Shown here in pieces: positions 45,507-50,206 of a stretch of 50,206 nt of DNA. The stretch comes from CAMYKD01 sp041617155 (GTDB taxonomy: Bacteria; Pseudomonadota; Alphaproteobacteria; Kiloniellales; JAKSDN01), in NCBI GenBank assembly GCA_041617155.1, contig JBFJPL010000016.1, positions 1 to 50,206 on the forward strand, in the 5' to 3' direction. The position numbers and the translations under genes were made by a program. The notes under the pieces were generated by a model that ran no database searches, was not told the DNA's origin, and was given only the letters and a program-made list of their open reading frames with translations. The first letter of the stretch is position 1. Every line of letters starts with the position of its first letter.

Positions 45507-45745
45507 CCGGTCTCCACATGTGTGTCTACGCCGTATTGGTGGCGTTGTCCGCGGAGAGCCTGCGGAGCGTCTGCTGGCGTTTGAGCGCGGTTTGGAAATG
45601 CCCACAGACTCGCCGGTTCGTCAGAATCGCCATGGTTTTTCCGCCCGCCGCATCACACGTTTCGCAACGGTCCGATACATCCGGTTCAGGTGCGCTATGA
45701 GGCCACATCGTCGTCAAGGAAGACAATCCATCACTCTTGAAACCG

Positions 45746-45770
45746 CTAGTGGTCTAAATCAGACCACTAG
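45746..45770. promoter_or_regulatory. Perfect 10-bp-arm palindromic operator candidate
   Basis: CTAGTGGTCT (45746-45755) is followed after AAATC by its exact complement (45761-45770). The inner GGTCT/AGACC halves recall GntR/FadR-type or other homodimer operators. It lies in the 367-bp space between the SnoaL-like gene (minus strand) and the synthase gene (plus strand), so it could control either. No gene is supported in the rest of 45507-45873. Confidence 0.5.
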
Positions 45771-45873
45771 GTCGCTTGAGGCGGTCGTCGTGGAAGGCCG
45801 TTTCAATCGTTGTCGATCCGGCCGCCAGGGCCTACATGAAAGCGAGTGCGATCAACACGGGGAGGGCATGGAT

Positions 45874-47142
45874 ATGCAGCGTGTCGTCGTCACGGGCATG
45901 GGATTGGTCACACCGTTGGGCGTTGGCGTCGCGCGCGTCTGGAAGGCGCTGACCGCCGGCTGTTCCGGCGTCTCCGTGATCACCCGATTCGATGTGTCGG
46001 ACCTGCCGGCCAAGATCGCCGGGATGGTTCCCGAGGGACTGGCGCGCGACGGCCGGTTCGAGCCCGACAGCTACATGCCGGCGAAGGAACAGCGCCGCAT
46101 AGACCGCTTCATCCAGTACGCCATCGCGGCGGCGGACGAGGCCCTTGAGGACGCCGGCTGGAAGCCCGTTACCGAAGAGCAGCGCCAGCGCACGGGCACC
46201 ATGATCGCCTCGGGCGTCGGCGGCTTTCCGGCCATGATCGACGGCCACGACGTTCTGATCAACCAGGGCCCGCGCCGCATATCGCCCTTCCTGATCCCCT
46301 CGTTCCTGGTCAACCTGGCGGCCGGCCAGATCTCGATGCGCCACGGCCTGAAGGGCTTGATCGGCGCGCCCGTGACCGCCTGTGCCGCCGGGGCCCAGGC
46401 CGTCGGCGACGCCTGGCGAGCGATCCGCTCCGGCGAAGTGGACGTGGTCGTGGCCGGCGGCGCCGAGGCCTGCATCAACCGCCTGAGCCTGGCCGGCTTC
46501 GCCGCCGCCAGGGCCCTGTCGACCGCGCGCAACGACAAACCGGCAGAGGCTTCGCGGCCGTTCGACCAAGAGCGCGACGGCTTCGTCATGGGCGAAGGCG
46601 CCGGCGTCATGGTGCTGGAATCGTTGGAGCACGCCCGCGCCCGCGGGGCGCGGATTCTGGCCGAGCTGCTCGGCTACGGCGCATCGGCCGACGCGCACCA
46701 CATAACCTCGCCGCCGGAAGACGGCGCGGGCGCGCAGCAGGCCATGGACTCCGCCCTGCGGCATGCCGGCGTCAGCCCCGACGCGGTCGACTACATCAAC
46801 GCCCACAGCACCGCCACCGGCCTCGGCGACTTGGCCGAGGTCAATGCGGTCCGCGCCGTGTTCGGCAACGCGGTGGCCAAGCTGTCCATGTCGTCGACCA
46901 AGTCGGCGATCGGCCACCTGCTGGGCGCGGCCGGCGCGGTCGAGGCGATCTTCAGCGTTCTGGCCATGCTCAAGGGCGTGGTGCCGCCGACCCTCAACCT
47001 GGAAAACCCGGACCCGGAATGCAGCGGCATCGACCTGGTCCCGCGCGAGGCCAAGGAACGGCCGGTCCGCGTCGCCATGTCCAACGCGTTCGGCTTCGGC
47101 GGCGTCAACGCCAGCCTGGTGTTCGGGCCGGCGCCGGCCTGA
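45874..47142 (+). CDS. fabF: Beta-ketoacyl-ACP synthase II (FabF-like)
   Basis: This is a 422-residue condensing enzyme with the full KAS II active site. The nucleophile is Cys170 in VTACAAGAQ, with His311 in NAHSTATGLGD and Lys343/His348 in KSAIGHLLGAAGA. The opening MQRVVVTGMGLVTPLG is standard. The usual NAHGTST is NAHSTAT here, a mild variant. GGAGGG lies 8 bases before the ATG at 45874; an ATG six bases earlier is too close to it. No acyl carrier protein or other fab gene is adjacent, so this is an orphan synthase that extends acyl-ACP in fatty acid or special lipid synthesis. Confidence 0.93.
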   Translation: MQRVVVTGMGLVTPLGVGVARVWKALTAGCSGVSVITRFDVSDLPAKIAGMVPEGLARDGRFEPDSYMPAKEQRRIDRFIQYAIAAADEALEDAGWKPVTEEQRQRTGTMIASGVGGFPAMIDGHDVLINQGPRRISPFLIPSFLVNLAAGQISMRHGLKGLIGAPVTACAAGAQAVGDAWRAIRSGEVDVVVAGGAEACINRLSLAGFAAARALSTARNDKPAEASRPFDQERDGFVMGEGAGVMVLESLEHARARGARILAELLGYGASADAHHITSPPEDGAGAQQAMDSALRHAGVSPDAVDYINAHSTATGLGDLAEVNAVRAVFGNAVAKLSMSSTKSAIGHLLGAAGAVEAIFSVLAMLKGVVPPTLNLENPDPECSGIDLVPREAKERPVRVAMSNAFGFGGVNASLVFGPAPA

Positions 47143-47160
47143 ACGGCGGCGCCGCTTTCC

Positions 47161-47181
47161 CCCTCTCCCGGCGGGAGAGGG
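47161..47181. repeat. Perfect 21-bp palindromic repeat, copy 2
   Basis: Identical to the element at 11682-11702. It begins 18 bases after the synthase stop and could form a 10-bp stem at the transcript end. Confidence 0.75.
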
Positions 47182-47309
47182 CCAATAAACTGGCGGCCCA
47201 CCGGCTATGCGCGGCGCGGCGGGCAGCCATGTGACCCGGCGGCTTGGCCGACGCGCCCGTGCGAGGTAGGCTTGGGCCGGTATTTCTTCTGGAAAAGCGG
47301 GAGCCTGCC

Positions 47310-48704
47310 ATGAGCGAGCGGCCAAACTCCTCGGCGAGCCGGGACATCGCCTATCACCTGCACCCCTATACCAACGCCCGCAAGCACGAGGCGGAGGGGC
47401 CGCTGGTGCTCAACCGCGGCAAGGGCGTCTACGTCTACGACGAACAGGGCACCGAATACATCGAGGCCATGGCCGGCCTTTGGTGTACCGCGCTCGGCTT
47501 CAGCGAGGATCGCCTGATCAAGGCCGCCCACGACCAGATGAAGCGCCTGCCCTACTACCACGCCTTCGGGCACAAGGTGGCGGCGCCCTCGATCGACCTG
47601 GCCGAGAAGCTGATCGAGCTGGCCCCCGTGCCCATGTCCAAGGTGTTCTTCGCCAACTCCGGCTCCGAGGCCAACGACACGGCGATCAAGTTCGTCTGGT
47701 ACTACAACAACGCGCTCGGCCGGCCCGAGCGCAAGAAGATCATCAGCCGCGTCAAGGGCTACCATGGGGTGACCATCGCGGCGGCCAGCCTCACCCACAT
47801 GGCCTACGTGCAGGAGGGTTTCGACATGCCGATCAGCCCGCGCTTCCTGCCGACCGGCTGCCCCCATCACTACCGCTTCGCCCGGGACGGCGAGAGCGAG
47901 TCCGATTTCGCGACCCGCCTAGCCGAGGAGCTGGACGCGCTGATCGTCGCCGAAGGGCCCGAGACGGTGGCCGCCTTCATCGGCGAGCCGTTGCAGGGCG
48001 CCGGCGGCGTGATCGTGCCGCCGGCCGACTACTGGGGCAAGGTACAGGCGGTGCTCAAGAAACACGACGTGCTGCTGATCGCCGACGAGGTGATCACCGG
48101 CTTCGGGCGGACCGGCGAATTGTGGGGCAGCCAGGCCTTCGGCATCGAGCCGGACATCATCACCACGGCCAAGGCGCTCAGCTCGGCCTACCTGCCGATC
48201 TCCGCCGTGATGGTGGCCGACAAGGTCTACCAGGCCCTGGCCGACCAGTCGGCCGAGTTCGGCACCTTCGGGCACGGTTTTACCTATAGCGCCCATCCGG
48301 TCAGCGCCGCGGTCGCGCTCGAGGCCCTGAAGATTTACCAGGAACGCGACATCGTTGCCCGGGTCAGACAGCTGACGCCACGTTTCCAGGAAGGCCTGCG
48401 CCGCTTCGCCGACCATCCGCTGGTCGGCGAGGTGCGCGGCAAGAGCCTGATCGCCGGGGTGGAACTGGTGGCCGACAAGGCGAGCAAGGCACCCTTCGAG
48501 CCGATCGGGCAGGTCGGCGGCGCCTTCGCCGCGCGCGCCCAAGCCCACGGCTTGATCGTGCGCAACCTGGGCGATACGATCGCGCTATGCCCGCCGCTCG
48601 TCATCAGCGAGGCGGAGATCGACCGGCTGCTGGAACGGTTCGAGGCGGCGCTGCAAGAAACCGGTGACTGGGTTGCCGGCGAAGGCCTCGCGTCGGTTGC
48701 ATAA
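47310..48704 (+). CDS. Class III (omega) aminotransferase
   Basis: This is a 464-residue PLP-dependent aminotransferase. The PLP lysine is Lys288 in TTAKALSSAYLPISAVM. Also visible are FFANSGSEANDTAIKFVWYY, the aspartate region LLIADEVITGFGRTG and IGEPLQGAGGVIVPP. The opening IAYHLHPYTNARKHEAEGPL and GLWCTALGF are typical of the pyruvate-dependent omega-amino acid / putrescine aminotransferase group (SpuC-like). It probably moves an amino group from a diamine or omega-amino acid to pyruvate. The ATG at 47310 matches that group; an earlier ATG at 47244 does not. The flavoenzyme 2 kb upstream could act in the same polyamine pathway, which is inference. Confidence 0.9.
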   Translation: MSERPNSSASRDIAYHLHPYTNARKHEAEGPLVLNRGKGVYVYDEQGTEYIEAMAGLWCTALGFSEDRLIKAAHDQMKRLPYYHAFGHKVAAPSIDLAEKLIELAPVPMSKVFFANSGSEANDTAIKFVWYYNNALGRPERKKIISRVKGYHGVTIAAASLTHMAYVQEGFDMPISPRFLPTGCPHHYRFARDGESESDFATRLAEELDALIVAEGPETVAAFIGEPLQGAGGVIVPPADYWGKVQAVLKKHDVLLIADEVITGFGRTGELWGSQAFGIEPDIITTAKALSSAYLPISAVMVADKVYQALADQSAEFGTFGHGFTYSAHPVSAAVALEALKIYQERDIVARVRQLTPRFQEGLRRFADHPLVGEVRGKSLIAGVELVADKASKAPFEPIGQVGGAFAARAQAHGLIVRNLGDTIALCPPLVISEAEIDRLLERFEAALQETGDWVAGEGLASVA

Positions 48705-48705
48705 A

Positions 48706-48734
48706 TTCGACAGCGGCCATATCCGTGGTATATT
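48706..48734 (+). promoter_or_regulatory. Possible hemA promoter
   Basis: TTCGAC (48706-48711) and TATATT (48729-48734) are 17 bp apart. The -10 is good and the -35 is weak. It lies about 72 bp upstream of the hemA start and would free hemA from the aminotransferase transcript. Confidence 0.4.
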
Positions 48735-48806
48735 AGGGGTGGCTGTCTTGTTGTGACGGGGGCCGGTGCCGCCGCATCCGGAGGTCGGCGGGGGAAGGGC
48801 TCGAGG

Positions 48807-50018
48807 ATGGACTACGAAGGATTCTTTGCCGACCAGATCGCGGCCCTCAAGACCGAGGGACGCTACCGCATCTTCGCCGATTTGGAGCGCCAGGCCGGCG
48901 CGTTTCCGCGCGCCACCCATCACGGGCCCGGCGGCAACAGAGACGTCACCGTCTGGTGTTCCAACGACTATCTCGGCATGGGCCAAAGCCCCAAGGTGAT
49001 CGCCGCGATGCGCGAGGCGCTGGAACGCTGCGGCGCCGGGGCCGGCGGCACGCGCAATATCTCCGGCACCAACCACTACCACGTCCTGCTGGAAAGCGAG
49101 CTCGCCGACCTCCACCGCAAGGAAGCGGCGCTGCTGTTCACCTCGGGCTACGTTTCGAACTGGGCCGGGCTGGGCACGCTGGCCTCGCGCCTGCCCGACT
49201 GCGTGGTTTTTTCCGACGCCAACAACCACGCCTCGATGATCGAGGGCATCCGCCATAGCCGTGCCGACAAGCGTATCTTCAAGCACAACGACCCCGAGGA
49301 CCTGGAGCGGCAACTGGCCGATGTCGATCCGAGCCGGGCCAAGCTGGTCGCCTTCGAGTCGGTCTATTCCATGGACGGCGATATCGCGCCGATCGGTGAG
49401 CTCTGCGCGGTCGCGGAGCGCCATGGCGCGATGACCTATCTGGACGAGGTCCACGCGGTCGGACTCTACGGCAAGCGCGGCGGCGGCATCGCCGAGCGCG
49501 ACGGGGTGGCCGACCGTTTGACCGTGATCGAAGGCACGCTCGGCAAGGCCTTCGGGGTCCTGGGCGGCTACATAGCCGCGTCCGCCGCCCTGGTCGACTT
49601 CGTGCGCAGCTATGCTTCGGGCTTCATCTTCACCACGTCGTTGCCGCCGGCCATCGCGGCGGGCGCGCTGGCCAGCGTGCGCCATCTCAAGGACAGTTCG
49701 GCGGAGCGTACGCGGCACCAGGAACGGGCTGCCACCTTGAAAGCCCGCCTGAGCGCCGCCGAACTGCCGGTGATGCCCTCGGACAGCCACGTCGTACCGG
49801 TGCTGGTCGGCGATCCGGTGGTCTGCCGGCGGATCACCGACCTCCTGATGGAACGCCACGGGATCTACGTCCAGCCGATCAACTACCCGACCGTGCCGCG
49901 CGGCACCGAGCGCCTGCGGCTCACCCCGACCCCCCTGCACAGCGACGCCGACATGGACCGCCTGGTCGAGGCTTTGTCGCGGATCTGGCGCGAGTTCGGC
50001 CTCGAGCGCGCCGCTTAG
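48807..50018 (+). CDS. hemA: 5-aminolevulinate synthase
   Basis: HemA condenses glycine with succinyl-CoA to form 5-aminolevulinate, the first haem precursor in alphaproteobacteria. The 403-residue alpha-oxoamine synthase has VTVWCSNDYLGMGQSPKVI, GAGAGGTRNISGTNHYH, NNHASMIEGIRHSRADKRIF, VAFESVYSMDGDIAPIGELC and LDEVHAVGLYGKRGGGIAER. The PLP lysine is Lys247 in EGTLGKAFG. The C-terminal half has YVQPINYPTVPRGTERLRLT, which separates ALAS from the KBL and SPT relatives. The ATG at 48807 matches known HemA starts; GGGGAAGGG lies 7 bases upstream. Confidence 0.97.
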   Translation: MDYEGFFADQIAALKTEGRYRIFADLERQAGAFPRATHHGPGGNRDVTVWCSNDYLGMGQSPKVIAAMREALERCGAGAGGTRNISGTNHYHVLLESELADLHRKEAALLFTSGYVSNWAGLGTLASRLPDCVVFSDANNHASMIEGIRHSRADKRIFKHNDPEDLERQLADVDPSRAKLVAFESVYSMDGDIAPIGELCAVAERHGAMTYLDEVHAVGLYGKRGGGIAERDGVADRLTVIEGTLGKAFGVLGGYIAASAALVDFVRSYASGFIFTTSLPPAIAAGALASVRHLKDSSAERTRHQERAATLKARLSAAELPVMPSDSHVVPVLVGDPVVCRRITDLLMERHGIYVQPINYPTVPRGTERLRLTPTPLHSDADMDRLVEALSRIWREFGLERAA

Positions 50019-50082
50019 CCCGGATTTCGCGCTCTGCGTGCCGGTGGCGATACTTTTGCTATCCAGATTGCTTGGAATTCAG

Positions 50083-50107
50083 ATGCCCCAAGTATGACTT
50101 GGGTTTT
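50083..50107. promoter_or_regulatory. Candidate palindromic operator, site B
   Basis: CCCAAG and CTTGGG flank TATGA, a perfect 6-bp-arm palindrome, in the AT-rich region after hemA. It shares 19 of 23 positions with site A at 3033-3057. A gene beyond the window edge may be its target. The remaining 50108-50206 is AT-rich, with a small ACTTC/GAAGT hairpin and no gene. Confidence 0.4.
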
Positions 50108-50206
50108 CATCAAATGAAATTTGACTCCAAATCCACTTCTTTTTGAAGTAGTGTTGCCTCGTAATAAGCGTGGCGGGTCTTAAGACACCACCACATAAGA
50201 AAAAAC

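Noticed and set aside
45526..45726. Short minus-strand frame in the spacer before fabF
   Set aside because: No Shine-Dalgarno, no recognisable family and mixed codon bias; not enough to call a gene.
45874..50018. Complete biosynthetic cluster built on an alpha-oxoamine synthase
   Set aside because: The oxoamine synthase has all the features of HemA (TRNISGT, NNHASMIEG, YPTVPRGTERLR), so haem synthesis explains it without a special pathway.

Overview
The window is a high-GC chromosomal segment of an alphaproteobacterium, most likely Rhodospirillales-like. Supporting signs are the gene order purS-purQ-purL-bolA-grxD, a LexA box of the alphaproteobacterial form GTTC-N7-GTTC in front of an imuA-imuB-dnaE2 mutasome operon, and a glycine-dependent 5-aminolevulinate synthase (C4 haem pathway). 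I see no tRNA, rRNA, CRISPR array, integrase or complete insertion sequence. The window is core metabolism interleaved with accessory genes and several families of short palindromic intergenic repeats.

Left part (1-11 kb): an exported NHL beta-propeller protein, two GNAT acetyltransferases, a small helical protein with a degenerate histidine-kinase dimerisation domain behind two PhaR-like motifs, and a GFA-family zinc protein. Then comes the purine block: purC, a Tat-exported multicopper oxidase, a small membrane protein with its own promoter, purS, a glycolipid-binding-family gene, purQ and purL, followed by bolA and grxD, the Fe-S/iron partner pair.

Middle (11-26 kb): a repeat-rich spacer with a possible 71-residue gene that seems to start at ACG. 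Next is the SOS-controlled imuA-imuB-dnaE2 operon on the minus strand, a hotdog thioesterase, a patatin-like lipase, thiM-thiE and pyrE. These are followed by a secreted-type metalloprotease laid out like animal matrix metalloproteases (peptidoglycan-binding domain, PRCGVPD cysteine switch, matrixin domain, PPC domain), a periplasmic formamidase coupled to a shortened TAXI-like binding protein, and an orphan membrane histidine kinase.

Right part (26-50 kb): two peptide/nickel-type ABC systems. The first (26.5-30.2 kb, plus strand) has a binding protein and two permeases but no ATPase. The second (35.9-41.7 kb, minus strand) is complete and lies beside a prolidase-like amidohydrolase. In both, a strong hairpin follows the binding-protein stop codon. 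Between them are a glycine-zipper lipoprotein, an M20 amidohydrolase, a sugar-transfer-type ATP-grasp enzyme, a double universal stress protein and a bifunctional mannose-1-phosphate guanylyltransferase / mannose-6-phosphate isomerase. A patch of lower GC (43.2-45.7 kb) carries a cupin, a gamma-glutamylputrescine-oxidase-like flavoenzyme and a frameshifted SnoaL-like gene. The window ends with an orphan beta-ketoacyl synthase, a class III aminotransferase and hemA.

All functional calls rest on motif reading without database searches. Start codons were chosen from family N-termini and visible Shine-Dalgarno sequences.
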